Source: Pseudomonadota bacterium (GTDB lineage Bacteria > Pseudomonadota > Gammaproteobacteria > Burkholderiales > Thiobacillaceae). Taken from it: a stretch of DNA of 64,000 bases. The stretch covers positions 43,697-107,696 of the forward strand of contig JAJZRU010000007.1 in assembly GCA_021802555.1 (NCBI GenBank), read 5' to 3'. A program made the translations under genes and the position numbers. How positions within the stretch are numbered: the first letter of the stretch is position 1; each line of letters starts with the position of its first letter. Shown in pieces: positions 20,523-30,433 of this stretch. The notes under the pieces were generated by a model, which saw nothing but the letters and a program-made list of their open reading frames with translations, was not told the DNA's origin and did not search any database.

Positions 20523-21244
20523 CGGGGGCCTGCGGATACGGCCGCGAGGAGACGCGCGAAGCGCGCCTGCTGCAGCATGTGTCCCTGGTGCGGCGCATCG
20601 CGCGCCAGACCGCGGCCTTGCTGCCGCCTTCGGTGGAGCTGGCGGATCTGGAGCAGGCCGGCATCATCGGCCTGTGGGACGCGCTGGAGCGCGACCGCGG
20701 CGAAAGCGAGGAGCGTTTTGCCGCCTATGCCGCCATCCGCATCCGCGGCGCCATTTTCGACGAACTGCGCAGGCAGGACTGGATGCCGAGGCGCGGCCGC
20801 GCCAAGGAGCGCCGCATCGAAAAGGCCGAGCGCAGCCTGAGCCAGCAGTTGGGCCGCGCGCCCGACGACATCGAAATGGCGGCCTATCTGGGCATGGCGC
20901 TGGGGGACTACCAGGCCGAGCTGGCCGGCAGCAGCGTGCAGCTGCTCTATCTCGAAGACCTCGCCCCGGACGGCGCGGCGGACTATATCGACCGGCACGT
21001 CGAGGGCGAGGGGCGCGGCCCCGAGGCCTTGCTGCAGGCGGGAGAAATGGAGCGCGAGCTGCAACGGGCCATCCAGGCGCTGCCGGAACGCGAGCGGCTG
21101 GTGCTGGCGCTGTATTACCAGGAAGATCTGCAGCTCAAGGAAATCGGCGCCATCCTGGAGGTGAGCGAGTCGCGCGTCAGCCAACTGCTGCGCCAAGCGG
21201 TCATGCGCCTGCGGGCGCATCTGCACGAGCACATTTTGTCTTAG
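20519..21244 (+). CDS. fliA: Flagellar sigma factor FliA (sigma28)
   Basis: A 241-residue sigma factor with region 2 (LADLEQAGIIGLWDAL and FAAYAAIRIRGAIFDELRRQDW), region 3 and region 4 (LQLKEIGAILEVSESRVSQL helix-turn-helix). It directs late flagellar genes; a matching promoter lies ahead of cheV at 23757-23783. No flgM is present in the window. It is translationally coupled to flhG. Confidence 0.95.
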   Translation: MTGACGYGREETREARLLQHVSLVRRIARQTAALLPPSVELADLEQAGIIGLWDALERDRGESEERFAAYAAIRIRGAIFDELRRQDWMPRRGRAKERRIEKAERSLSQQLGRAPDDIEMAAYLGMALGDYQAELAGSSVQLLYLEDLAPDGAADYIDRHVEGEGRGPEALLQAGEMERELQRAIQALPERERLVLALYYQEDLQLKEIGAILEVSESRVSQLLRQAVMRLRAHLHEHILS

Positions 21245-21311
21245 CCGTACGCGGGAAAATCATGGCAACCACGAGCGGCCGGACGGCTGACAGCAGCAGG
21301 CGAGGAGCGGC

Positions 21312-22094
21312 ATGGACATCCTGAGCATCCTCGGCCTCACCCTGGCGCTGGGCGGCATATTGCTGGGGCAGTTCCTGGAAGGCGGCAAGATCAGCTCCAT
21401 CATGCAGCTCACCGCCTTCATCATCGTCATCGGCGGCACCACCGGAGCGGCCATGCTGCAATTCACCCTGCCGGTGTTCCTGAAGTCGCTCAAAATGGTG
21501 CCGTGGATCTTTCTGCCGCCCAAGCTCTCGCCCAGGGACTCCATCGCCATGATCCTGGAATGGAGCAACACCGCACGCCGCAACGGCCTGCTGGCCCTGG
21601 AGCCCATCGTCGAATCGGTGGCCGACCCTTTCGTCAAAAAAGGCCTGCAAATGCTGGTGGACGGCACCGAGCCGGAAAAAATGCGGGCCACCCTGGAAAT
21701 GGAACTGGCCAGCCGCGAGCACGTCGATCGCCAGGCCGCCAGGGTGTTCGAGGCGGCCGGCGGCTACGCCCCCACCATAGGCATCTTGGGCGCGGTGCTT
21801 GGGCTCATTCACGTCATGGAAAACCTGGCCGATCCGGCCAAGCTGGGGGAGGGCATCGCCGTCGCCTTCGTCGCCACCATTTATGGCGTCGGCTCGGCCA
21901 ACCTGTTCTTTCTGCCGGTGGCGAACAAGACCAAGAACATCATCCACGAGCAGATCAAACTGGCGGAGATGACCATCGAGGGCCTGGTGGCCATCGCCGA
22001 AGGCGAAAATCCGCGCATCATCGAGGGGCGGCTGCAGAGCTTTTTTGCCCACGAGCGCTGGGATGACAAAAAAGAGGGGCACCCTGCGCCGTGA
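21312..22094 (+). CDS. motC: MotA/MotC/PomA-type flagellar stator protein
   Basis: A 260-residue stator ion-channel subunit with membrane segments near residues 5-25, 35-55, 155-180 and 190-210, and a cytoplasmic loop carrying the charged region that meets FliG. TIGILGAVLGLIHVMENL and VAFVATIYGVGSANLFFLPVANK are diagnostic. It resembles the MotC/PomA branch more than E. coli MotA by its length and its site after fliA. The required partner MotB/MotD is not encoded next to it; the following gene starts within its stop codon and is unrelated. Confidence 0.9.
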   Translation: MDILSILGLTLALGGILLGQFLEGGKISSIMQLTAFIIVIGGTTGAAMLQFTLPVFLKSLKMVPWIFLPPKLSPRDSIAMILEWSNTARRNGLLALEPIVESVADPFVKKGLQMLVDGTEPEKMRATLEMELASREHVDRQAARVFEAAGGYAPTIGILGAVLGLIHVMENLADPAKLGEGIAVAFVATIYGVGSANLFFLPVANKTKNIIHEQIKLAEMTIEGLVAIAEGENPRIIEGRLQSFFAHERWDDKKEGHPAP

Positions 22095-22422
22095 GCCTGA
22101 CCTACGCCATCCTGATGCTGCTGGGCTTGGCCATCGTGCTGCAAGCCCTGCTATGGAACGCGCAGCGCAAGGCCTTGCGTCTGGTGCGTGAGCAGGGCGA
22201 GCGCCTGGCGCTGCTGGAGCGGCGTCTCGCCGCGCCCGCCGCGGTCGTGTCGCTTCCCGCGGCCCGGCAAGCCGCGCCGGCGGATGCGGGTGAGGCGCCG
22301 GATCCCCTGCAGCAGGCCATCGTTCTGGCGCGCGCCGGCCGTACGGCCGCGGAAATCGCCGCCTCCTGCAGTATCAGCGAGGCCGAGGCGGAGCTGCTCG
22401 TGCGCATGCGCGGGGCGCCGAT

Positions 22423-22426
<4 letters not shown>
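22091..22426 (+). CDS. DUF2802-type membrane-anchored small protein
   Basis: A 111-residue protein starting at GTG with an N-terminal membrane helix (YAILMLLGLAIVLQALLW), a short coiled coil (about 25-45), a Pro/Ala linker and a C-terminal helix-turn-helix-like segment (AAEIAASCSISEAEAELLVRM). This architecture matches DUF2802 proteins found in polar flagellar/chemotaxis operons, for instance in pseudomonads. The function is unknown. It overlaps the stator gene and the next gene by 4 bp each. Confidence 0.75.
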
Positions 22427-23465
<1,039 letters not shown>

Positions 23466-23469
<4 letters not shown>

Positions 23470-23759
23470 GCGCGGAAGACGCCGACCAGACGCGGCGCCA
23501 GGCGGTGGCGCTGCGCTACGCGGCCGGGCAGGGCGCTCCCCAAGTGGTCGCCAAGGGGCGCGGCCTGCTGGCCGAGACCATCATCGCGCGCGCGCGCGAT
23601 GCCGGGGTCTACGTGCACGAATCGCCCGAACTGGTGCAGCTGCTGATGGCGGTGGACCTGGAGCGCGAAATCCCGCCGGCGCTCTATCAGGCCGTGGCCG
23701 AATTGCTCGCCTGGCTTTACCGCCTGGAGCAAGAGGCTCAGGAACCCGCCGGCGGGTAA
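23466..23759 (+). CDS. FlhB C-terminal-domain paralogue (FlhX/FhlB)
   Basis: A 97-residue soluble protein equivalent to the part of FlhB downstream of the NPTH cleavage point: AVALRYAAGQGAPQVVAKG, then ESPELVQLLMAVDLEREIPPALYQAVAELLAWLYRL. It has no membrane region and no NPTH motif, so it cannot autocleave. In enteric bacteria such FlhB-C homologues can partly replace the FlhB C-terminal fragment. Its TAA stop forms the first bases of the cheV promoter. Confidence 0.85.
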
Positions 23760-23783
23760 AGAAATGGGGCCCGGTGACGATAT
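23757..23783 (+). promoter_or_regulatory. Sigma28 (FliA) promoter for cheV
   Basis: TAAAGAAA (23757-23764), an 11-bp spacer and GACGATAT (23776-23783) match the sigma28 consensus TAAAGTTT-N11-GCCGATAA at the most conserved positions (TAAAG and CGAT). It overlaps the flhX stop codon and lies 91 bp before cheV. Confidence 0.7.
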
Positions 23784-23873
23784 ACCAGTGTGGACATCGC
23801 GGGGCGCGGCCGGCGGCAGGCTGCCAGCCGCGCAGTAAGCGGATTTGATGAAGAAAATGCAAGGATCAGTGCA

Positions 23874-24821
23874 ATGAGCGCCTGGATGCAGGATGTGGAC
23901 GAGCGGGCCCGGCTGGCGGGCACCAACAAATTCGAGCTGCTGCTGTTTCGTCTCGGTACGGACAGTCTGAGCGGCAGCCGCGAGGTCTTCGGCATCAACG
24001 TGTTCAAGGTGCGCGAGGCCCTGGTCATGCCGCCGGTGACGTCCATGCCGGGTGCGCCGGCCCATGTGCTGGGCGTCGCCAACATCCGCGGCCAGATTAT
24101 TCCGGTCATCGACCTGCCCGCCGTGCTCGGGTGCAAAAGCGAGAAAAAGGGTTTCATCATCGTCACCGAATACGAGCGCTCGGTGCAGGGCTTCGCGGTG
24201 GAAGAGGTGGAGGAAATCGTGCGCCTGGACTGGAGCAAGGTGATGAGTGCCGAGGCCAATGCGGTCGGCGGCCTGGTGACCAGCCTTGCCAGCATGGGGG
24301 AGGACGAGGACACACGCCTTGCCCTGGTGCTGGACGTGGAGCGCATCCTGCGCGACGTCCTGCCGTCGCGCGTGCTCGATGCGGAAAAGATGGCCATCGA
24401 CGTGCGCCTGAACCTGCCCGAGAGCAGCCTCATCCTGTATGCCGACGATTCTTCCGTGGCGCGCAGCCAGATCGAAAAGACGCTGGAAAAAATGGGCGCC
24501 CGCTACGTCGCCGCGAAAACCGGGCTGGAGGCCTGGGAGCGCCTGCAGGTGCTGGCGCAGGAGGCCAAGGCGGCCGGCCATGCGGTGCGCGACAAAGTGG
24601 CGCTGATCCTCACCGACCTGGAGATGCCGCAGATGGACGGCTTTACCCTGACGCGGCGCATCAAGGAAGACGAGCGCTTCAAGGAAATTCCCGTCATCAT
24701 CCACTCCTCCCTGTCCGGCAGCGCCAACGAATCGCACGCCCAGAGCGTGGGCGCCGAAGGCTATGTCGCCAAGTTCATTCCCGAGGAATTGGCGCGCGCC
24801 ATCCGGCACGCGCTGGCCTGA
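23874..24821 (+). CDS. cheV: Chemotaxis coupling protein CheV
   Basis: A 315-residue protein with an N-terminal CheW domain (about 15-165: FGINVFKVREAL, then ANIRGQIIPVIDL) and a C-terminal receiver domain (about 183-310: ADDSSVARS, phosphoacceptor Asp in LILTDLEMPQMDGF, and Lys in GYVAKF). CheV couples receptors to CheA and adapts through phosphorylation. AAGGA (23861-23865) eight bases upstream supports ATG 23874. No other chemotaxis gene is in the window. Confidence 0.93.
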   Translation: MSAWMQDVDERARLAGTNKFELLLFRLGTDSLSGSREVFGINVFKVREALVMPPVTSMPGAPAHVLGVANIRGQIIPVIDLPAVLGCKSEKKGFIIVTEYERSVQGFAVEEVEEIVRLDWSKVMSAEANAVGGLVTSLASMGEDEDTRLALVLDVERILRDVLPSRVLDAEKMAIDVRLNLPESSLILYADDSSVARSQIEKTLEKMGARYVAAKTGLEAWERLQVLAQEAKAAGHAVRDKVALILTDLEMPQMDGFTLTRRIKEDERFKEIPVIIHSSLSGSANESHAQSVGAEGYVAKFIPEELARAIRHALA

Positions 24822-24850
24822 CGGCCGGGGCCCGTAGCGCCGCCGAATGG

Positions 24851-24911
24851 GGAAGCGCGCTTGCGCTTTCCGGCCCGTGCTTCCGGCAAACCTTCTCCCT
24901 CCGGGAGAAGG
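24851..24911. terminator. Hairpins between convergent cheV and the GGDEF gene
   Basis: Two stems lie in the convergent gap: GGAAGCGC...GCGCTTTCC (24851-24871) and a perfect 9-bp CCTTCTCCC/GGGAGAAGG stem with loop TCC (24891-24911). The second has no clear T-run but is well placed to stop transcription from both sides. Confidence 0.5.
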
Positions 24912-24927
24912 CGGCGCGCCGCGCGGC

Positions 24928-26451
24928 TCACTCTGACGCCAGGTAGATGCGGTTCTTGCCGTCCGATTTGGCGCGGTACAGCGCCAAGTCGGCGCGTTTG
25001 ACGAGCGCTTCCAGAGCTTCTCCCGGACGGCGCTCGGCGACGCCGGCGCTGAAGGTGATGAATATCTTCTTGTTGTCGTGCAGGAAGAGCTTCTTGGTGA
25101 GTGCGCGGCGCACCCGGTTGGCGACTTGCATGGCGTCCTGCGGCGCGGTGTTGGGCATGAGGATGACGAATTCCTCGCCGCCGTAGCGGGCCAGCATGTC
25201 CGAGCTGCGCAGGGCCTCGCGCGTGCTGTTGGCGAGATGCACGAGGGCGTCGTCGCCGGCGTCGTGGCCGTAGGTGTCGTTGAGCTTCTTGAAATCGTCG
25301 ATGTCCAGCATGGCCAGGCACAGCGGCGTCTGCTCCCGGTCAGCGCGCCCCGCCTCCTGGGCGAAGTGGTTTTCCAGCCCGCGGCGGTTGAGGCCTCCGG
25401 TGAGGTCGTCCTCGTACACCAGCGTGCTCATGTGCGCCAACTCCATCTCCAGTTGCAGGATGCGCCCCTCGGCTTGCTCGGCGGCTTCGCGTTCGCGCAG
25501 CAGCAGTTCGCGCGAGCGGGTGGTATCCATCTGCATCGTGCGCGTGTCCAGCAGGATGTCGGCGAGGATGCCGCCGAGCTCCTGGACGCTCTCGGTGGCG
25601 CCGATTTTTTCCTCATAGACCTGCATTTTCTTTTCGTAGCCGCCGGTGATTTCCAGGATGTCTCCCAGGCGGCTGACGAAATTCTTCATGGTCTGCTTGA
25701 GCGTCTCGGTCGCTTCGTGCAGGCCGTGCTTGGCCATGCTCTGCTTGTAGATGATGTCGCGCAGGCGCTTCTCCACCTCGACCAGGCGTTGCGGATCGGC
25801 GGGGGTGCTGATCACCTCGCGCACCAGCCGCAGCTGGCCGGACAGCCAGCTGCCGTCGGGAACCAGCTCGCCGATGTTCTCCAGCAGCATGGCCAGCAGG
25901 CGGCGCAGGTGCTCCTCGCCGTGTTCGGCCTGGTGGGCGTTGAACTCTATGGCCAGCCAGAGTTTCTTGAGGCCTGCTGCGGCCTCGTCCAGAGCTGTGC
26001 CGTCGCCGGCCGCACGGAAGCTCTCGGCCAGCTGGCGCGCTTGTTCGACCAGCTTGGCGGGGTGGCCCAGGCCTTCGCCGACGGAAAATTCCAAAGTCTT
26101 GGCCAGCAGCTCGCGCAATTGAATATCGGCGGGCGGCGGGGCGGCCGGGGGCGCCTCCGCCTGTGCAAATTTGCGCTCCAGCTCCGGCGGGATCTGGCGC
26201 AGCAGCTCGGCGCACTTTTTCCAGTCTTCGCGGCCGATGGCCTGTTCCAGGGCGGCAAGGGGAAATTGGTTTTGCGGCAGCGCCTTGGTCAGCCGGGCGG
26301 CGAAATCCCGCAGCAGGTCGAGCGGCGTCAACTCCGCGGGGATGCCCGCCACCTCGTAATAGCAGCGGCGGAAATTCTCGGGGGTCGGGGCGATGCGGCG
26401 CACGGCGAGCTGGCGCAAGGCTTCACGGGCGAGCTCGGTGGGACTGATCAT
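24928..26451 (-). CDS. Diguanylate cyclase (GGDEF domain)
   Basis: A 507-residue soluble enzyme that should make c-di-GMP from two GTP. The first ~335 residues are helical and partly coiled-coil, of unknown sensing function (starting SPTELAREALRQLAVRRIAPTPENF). The C-terminal GGDEF domain has the active-site motif GGEEF (RYGGEEFVILMP). RSSD lies five residues before it, which is the inhibitory I-site RxxD, so product feedback is expected. The catalytic residues look intact. It may supply ligand to the riboswitch at 40236. Confidence 0.9.
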   Translation of the reverse strand: MISPTELAREALRQLAVRRIAPTPENFRRCYYEVAGIPAELTPLDLLRDFAARLTKALPQNQFPLAALEQAIGREDWKKCAELLRQIPPELERKFAQAEAPPAAPPPADIQLRELLAKTLEFSVGEGLGHPAKLVEQARQLAESFRAAGDGTALDEAAAGLKKLWLAIEFNAHQAEHGEEHLRRLLAMLLENIGELVPDGSWLSGQLRLVREVISTPADPQRLVEVEKRLRDIIYKQSMAKHGLHEATETLKQTMKNFVSRLGDILEITGGYEKKMQVYEEKIGATESVQELGGILADILLDTRTMQMDTTRSRELLLREREAAEQAEGRILQLEMELAHMSTLVYEDDLTGGLNRRGLENHFAQEAGRADREQTPLCLAMLDIDDFKKLNDTYGHDAGDDALVHLANSTREALRSSDMLARYGGEEFVILMPNTAPQDAMQVANRVRRALTKKLFLHDNKKIFITFSAGVAERRPGEALEALVKRADLALYRAKSDGKNRIYLASE

Positions 26452-26642
26452 GGCGGGAATCCTCGCAATAGGGGGGCCGCAGCGCCTGCGCCGCGCGGCG
26501 CGATTTTACCCGGCGGACGGAGTCTCGTGCTTAAGTGCGGCTGAGGCGCGGAACTCGCAGCCGCAATGCGCTCTCGAAACGGCACAGGACGCGCGCGCTG
26601 GGCGCGCGCCCGCAGCCACAAACCTACTCGAAGAGGCGCGTT
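26452..26642. promoter_or_regulatory. Divergent promoter region
   Basis: On the minus strand TAAAAT (26503-26508) is a plausible -10 for the GGDEF gene; no convincing -35 is seen. A perfect 8-bp GC hairpin (26591-26609) lies in the leader of the rightward gene. No sigma28 or sigma54 site was recognised. Confidence 0.35.
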
Positions 26643-27056
26643 ATGGACTTGATGACCATCGATCAGAACTACCAGCAGCTGCAATCCCAATCGCAATCCC
26701 TCGCGCAGGCCTTCCAGGCCTTGGCTGCCAAGCTCGGCCAGGCGGCCGACGGCGGCAACCAGCAGGCGCGCGAATGGATGCTGGATCTGCGCGAGATCGC
26801 CGTGAACCTGCGCGACCACGAGGCGCAGATGACTGGCCTGCTGCAAAATTTGCATGGCTATTTCAGCAGCGCCCAGAGCGCCCCGACGCAAGCGCCGGGC
26901 GCGTATCCGGCGCAGGCGGGCGGCTATGCGCCGGCGCCCGCCCAAGGCGGATTGGGGGGCATGCTGGGCGGGTTCCTCAACAGCGGTTTCGGACGCGCCA
27001 TGGAGATGGGCGCGGGCTTCGCCATCGGCGACGATCTCATCAACAGCATATTCTGA
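26643..27056 (+). CDS. Hypothetical protein with helical N-terminus and Gly-rich C-terminus
   Basis: A 137-residue protein not recognised as any family. Residues 5-70 are predicted helical with repeated Gln (QLQSQSQSLAQAFQALAAKLG); a Pro/Ala/Gly/Tyr linker (about 80-105) leads to a glycine-rich, hydrophobic tail (GGMLGGFLNSGFGRAMEMGAG). No signal peptide is seen. GAAGAGG precedes the ATG. It has its own leader, diverging from the diguanylate cyclase. Codon use resembles the neighbours, so it is probably a real gene, but no function can be given. Confidence 0.6.
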   Translation: MDLMTIDQNYQQLQSQSQSLAQAFQALAAKLGQAADGGNQQAREWMLDLREIAVNLRDHEAQMTGLLQNLHGYFSSAQSAPTQAPGAYPAQAGGYAPAPAQGGLGGMLGGFLNSGFGRAMEMGAGFAIGDDLINSIF

Positions 27057-27094
27057 GGCCGCCGCAGCGCTCCGCATCGTGCAGCGACGCGGCG

Positions 27095-27976
27095 TCAGTG
27101 CACCCGGCCGGAGGGGGCGTCGCCCACGGCCAGGGGCGAAAACAGCAGCGCCGCGTCCACCGCATCGTAGACATAGCGGGCCTTGCAGAACTCGCAGACG
27201 ACTTCGACTTGGCCCTGCTGCGCCAGCGTCTCCTCCACTTCGTCGCGGCCGAGGGCGCGCAGCATGGCATCGGTGCGCGCGCGAGAGCAGCCGCAATGGA
27301 AGGCCAGCGGCTGTTGCTGGAAGCGGCGCAGCGTCTCCTCGTGGAACAGGCGCAGGAGCAGATCGCGCGCGGGCAGCTTGAGCAGCTCGCCGGGCGTCAG
27401 GGTGGCGGCGAGACACTGGGTGCGCTGCCAGGCGTCGGCGTCCCGGCCCGCGCTCTCGGGGAGCTTTTGCAGCAGCATGCCGGCCGCCGTGCCGGCGTCC
27501 ACCGCCAGCATGAGGCGCGTATCCAGTTGCTCGGACTGCGCGAGATATTGCTCCAGCACGCGCGCGACGCTCTCGCCTTCGAGCGGAACCACGCCCTGAT
27601 AATTCTGCCGCCCGGCGCCGCTTTGTTCCAGCGTCATGACGAAGCGCCCCGCGCCCAGCAGGGCGGGCAGCGCGCCGTGCGGCAAGTCGCCTTCCCAGCG
27701 CGCGGTGGCGCGCAGGGTATGGCGCGAGGTGACTTCGACGACGACCAACTTGAGCGGCCCGCTGCCGTGCATCTGCAGGATGAGCTTGCCGTCGAATTTG
27801 ATGCCCGAGGCGAGCAGCGCGCCGGCCGCCATGAGTTCGCCCAGGATGCGCTGCAGCGGCGCAGGGTAGTCGTGGCGCGCGAGCACCTCGTGCCAGACCT
27901 GCCGCAAGTGCACGATGGCGCCGCGCACCGGCGCATGCTCGAAGACGAAGCGGGTGACGCTGTCCTGTTCAGCCAT
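27095..27976 (-). CDS. hslO: Hsp33 redox-regulated chaperone HslO
   Basis: A 293-residue Hsp33. The C-terminal zinc-binding redox switch is present: CGC (FHCGCSR) and CEFC (VVCEFCKARY), the four cysteines that release zinc and form disulfides under oxidative stress to activate holdase function. The N-terminal domain has the expected RFVFEHAPVRGAIVHL. The start overlaps the end of glnS by 8 bp, so the two are co-transcribed leftward. Confidence 0.95.
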   Translation of the reverse strand: MAEQDSVTRFVFEHAPVRGAIVHLRQVWHEVLARHDYPAPLQRILGELMAAGALLASGIKFDGKLILQMHGSGPLKLVVVEVTSRHTLRATARWEGDLPHGALPALLGAGRFVMTLEQSGAGRQNYQGVVPLEGESVARVLEQYLAQSEQLDTRLMLAVDAGTAAGMLLQKLPESAGRDADAWQRTQCLAATLTPGELLKLPARDLLLRLFHEETLRRFQQQPLAFHCGCSRARTDAMLRALGRDEVEETLAQQGQVEVVCEFCKARYVYDAVDAALLFSPLAVGDAPSGRVH

Positions 27977-29687
27977 GCTCGCGGCCCCAGGTGTCCTTGA
28001 GCGTCACCGTACGGTTGAACACCGGCGCTCCGGGCCTGGAGTCGCCGAGGTCGGCGACGAAATAGCCGTGGCGCTCGAACTGAAATGACGCCTCGGGCGC
28101 GGCGGCCCCGAGCGCGGGTTCGAGCTGCGCCGATATCACCGTCTTCGAATGCGGGTTGAGGTCGGCCAGGTAGTCGCGTTCGCGCCCCGGGTAGGGGACG
28201 GCGAACAGACGGTCGTACAGGCGCACCTCGCCGCTGCAAGCGTGCGCTGCCGACAGCCAGTGGATGTTGCCCTTCACTTTGTAGGCGTCGGCGCCCGCGG
28301 TGCCTGATTTGGAATCGGGGAAATAGCGGCAATGGACGGCGACGACCTTCCCATCCGCGTCTTTGTCGCAGCCCGTGCATTCGACCACATAGCCGTAGCG
28401 CAGGCGCACGCGGCTGCCGGGCTGCACAATGCCCGCCGCGTCTAGACGCGGCGGGAACAGGCGGAAATAGCCCTTGGGGGGCGTCTCGCTGAAATCCTCG
28501 CGCTCTATCCACAGTTCCCGCGAGAAGGGCAGCGCGCGCCTGCCCAGTTCGGGTTTTTGCGGATGGTTGGGCGCCCAGCATTCTTCATTCTGCCCCTCGG
28601 GGTAATTGTCGACGACCAGCTTGACGGGATCGAGCACCGCGATGCGGCGCGGCGCGCGCTCGTTCAGATCTTCGCGCATGCATTCCTCCAGGACGCTCAG
28701 GTCTATCCAGGCGTCGGCCTTGGATACACCGATGCGGTCAGTGAACAGGCGGAATCCCTGCGGGCTGAAGCCGCGCCGCCGCGCGCCCGCCAGCGTGGGC
28801 ATGCGCGGGTCGTCCCAGCCGTCCACGCGCTTTTGCTCCACGAGGTCGATGAGCTTGCGCTTGGAGAGCACGACGTAGGTGAGATTGAGGCGCGCGAACT
28901 CGATCTGCTGCGGCAGCGGGCGCTGGAAGAAACCGCCCTCCGCCAGGCGCTCCAGCAGCCAGTCGTAGAAGGGGCGCTGATCCTCGAACTCCAGCGTGCA
29001 GATGGAGTGGGTGATGTTTTCGATGGCGTCCTCGATCGGATGCGCATAGGTGTACATCGGGTAGATGCACCAGCGGTCCCCGGTGTTGTGATGGGTCGCG
29101 TGCTTGATGCGGTAGATGGCCGGGTCGCGCAGATTGATGTTGGGCGACGCCATGTCTATCTTGGCCCGCAGCACGAGCGCGCCGTCGGCGAATTCGCCCG
29201 CGCGCATTCTGCGGAACAGGTCGAGGTTTTCCGCGGCGCTGCGCGTGCGGTAGGGGCTGTCTTTGCCCGGCTCGGTGAGCGTGCCGCGGAATTCGCGCAT
29301 CTCCTCAGCGGAGAGCGAATCCACGTAGGCGTGGCCGGCGCCGATCAGATATTCGGCGCAGGCGTACATCGTGTCGAAGTAGTCGGAGGCGTAATACAGG
29401 TGCGTGCCCCAGTCGAAGCCCAGCCATTTGACCGCACTGACAATGGAGTCCACATACTCCTGCTCTTCCTTCTCCGGATTGGTGTCGTCGAAGCGCAGGT
29501 GGCAGGCGCCGCCGTAATCGCGCGCCAAGCCGAAATTGAGGAAGATCGATTTGGCGTGGCCGTAATGGAGATAACCGTTGGGTTCCGGCGGGAAACGGGT
29601 CTCCACGCGCCCGCCCCATTTGCCGGCAGCGATGTCGGCATCGATGAGATTGCGGATGAAATTGGACGGGCTTGCGGGAGCGGGCAT
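27969..29687 (-). CDS. glnS: Glutaminyl-tRNA synthetase
   Basis: A class I aminoacyl-tRNA synthetase of about 572 residues that charges tRNA-Gln. The HIGH-like motif is in GYLHYGHAKS, the KMSKS-like motif in VLSKRKL, and PPEPNGYL and RFDDTNP are GlnRS hallmarks. The C-terminal beta-barrel anticodon-binding domains follow. The second in-frame ATG (29687) is preferred because AGGA lies eight bases upstream; the first (29696) would add three residues and leaves no room for a ribosome site. Confidence 0.97.
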   Translation of the reverse strand: MPAPASPSNFIRNLIDADIAAGKWGGRVETRFPPEPNGYLHYGHAKSIFLNFGLARDYGGACHLRFDDTNPEKEEQEYVDSIVSAVKWLGFDWGTHLYYASDYFDTMYACAEYLIGAGHAYVDSLSAEEMREFRGTLTEPGKDSPYRTRSAAENLDLFRRMRAGEFADGALVLRAKIDMASPNINLRDPAIYRIKHATHHNTGDRWCIYPMYTYAHPIEDAIENITHSICTLEFEDQRPFYDWLLERLAEGGFFQRPLPQQIEFARLNLTYVVLSKRKLIDLVEQKRVDGWDDPRMPTLAGARRRGFSPQGFRLFTDRIGVSKADAWIDLSVLEECMREDLNERAPRRIAVLDPVKLVVDNYPEGQNEECWAPNHPQKPELGRRALPFSRELWIEREDFSETPPKGYFRLFPPRLDAAGIVQPGSRVRLRYGYVVECTGCDKDADGKVVAVHCRYFPDSKSGTAGADAYKVKGNIHWLSAAHACSGEVRLYDRLFAVPYPGRERDYLADLNPHSKTVISAQLEPALGAAAPEASFQFERHGYFVADLGDSRPGAPVFNRTVTLKDTWGREHG

Positions 29688-29801
29688 GGGGGGCATCCTG
29701 GATGGCGGCCTTCATTTTACTTGAGCGGGGCAGCGCTGCGGGAATGCGGCGCCCGGCGTCCTTCTACAACGCTGCGAAAGCCTGTATCATGGCGCCTTCG
29801 C

Positions 29802-29878
29802 AGGCGCGTAGCTCAGCTGGTTAGAGCACCACCTTGACATGGTGGGGGTCGTTGGTTCGAGTCCAATCGCGCCTACCA
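29802..29878 (+). tRNA. tRNA-Val (anticodon GAC)
   Basis: A full cloverleaf is readable: acceptor AGGCGCG (29802-29808) with CGCGCCT (29868-29874), a D arm with GCTC/GAGC, anticodon stem CCACC/GGTGG around loop TTGACAT (anticodon GAC), a T arm with TTCGAGT, discriminator A and encoded CCA (29876-29878). TATCAT (29785-29790) is a plausible -10. Confidence 0.97.
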
Positions 29879-30433
29879 ATTCCAGGATTCCAGGCAGAAA
29901 ATCTTCCTGCCCCAGTTGCCGGAACAGGCGTCCGGATTCGTTTTCCAGAAACGCGGCGCGGAAAAAAAGCGAACCGCCCTTGCGCATGTCTGCGTGGCGG
30001 TGTTTGCCTGCCCAGTCGGGCGGACTGGGCCAAGTGCGCGGATGCATGGATTTGAAATGGGTTTCGTCGAAGCGGGTGGCGGGACGCAACTCGGCGCAAG
30101 AACCCGATAGGCCGGTCGCAGCAGGTCGGCTTCGGTTATTCCCAGGCGGTTTTTGGAGATGGCCGAGCCGGGGGAGTGGAGGTCGCTTTCCCGGACCGAA
30201 TACTTGGCACGCCGCTGCTCCAGCAGCGCCTTTGCCTGCGCCACGGCACAACATGCCGACGCCCTTGAGAAAAACGGCACGAATCGCCCCCCGAAAATAG
30301 CGCAGGGGATTCGCCAAGGCGAGCCACTGCAGCGGCTTGGGCATTGCCGCAATCGGGAAGGAAAAACCCAAAAGGATGAGTTGCCGAATCGATGGACCGG
30401 CGACACGGCAGTTGGCGCTCGCATCCCGGCATC
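29879..30433. other. Gene-poor stretch after tRNA-Val
   Basis: These 555 bp hold no intact gene. Apart from the ABC-2 permease fragment on the minus strand, the open frames here are short, mutually overlapping and without a ribosome site. The segment directly after the tRNA 3' end is AT-richer than its surroundings. It looks like eroded DNA beside a tRNA, but no integrase or attachment-site repeat was found. Confidence 0.5.
30252..30386 (-). pseudogene. Fragment of an ABC-2 transporter permease C-terminus
   Basis: About 45 codons read GFSFPIAAMPKPLQWLALAN then PLRYFRGAIRAVFLKGVG. This closely matches the conserved end of ABC-2 type permeases (the FPI-MP-LQW-NPLRYF-FLKG pattern of YhhJ/YbhR-like proteins). 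Both ends degrade: upstream there is no further permease sequence and downstream the frame loses similarity. No ATP-binding subunit is nearby. It is a remnant rather than a gene. Confidence 0.6.

Noticed and set aside
29787..29900. Minus-strand peptide ending in a GLEPTTPTMSRWCSNQLSY-like sequence
   Set aside because: This is the well-known spurious translation of the antisense strand of a tRNA gene.
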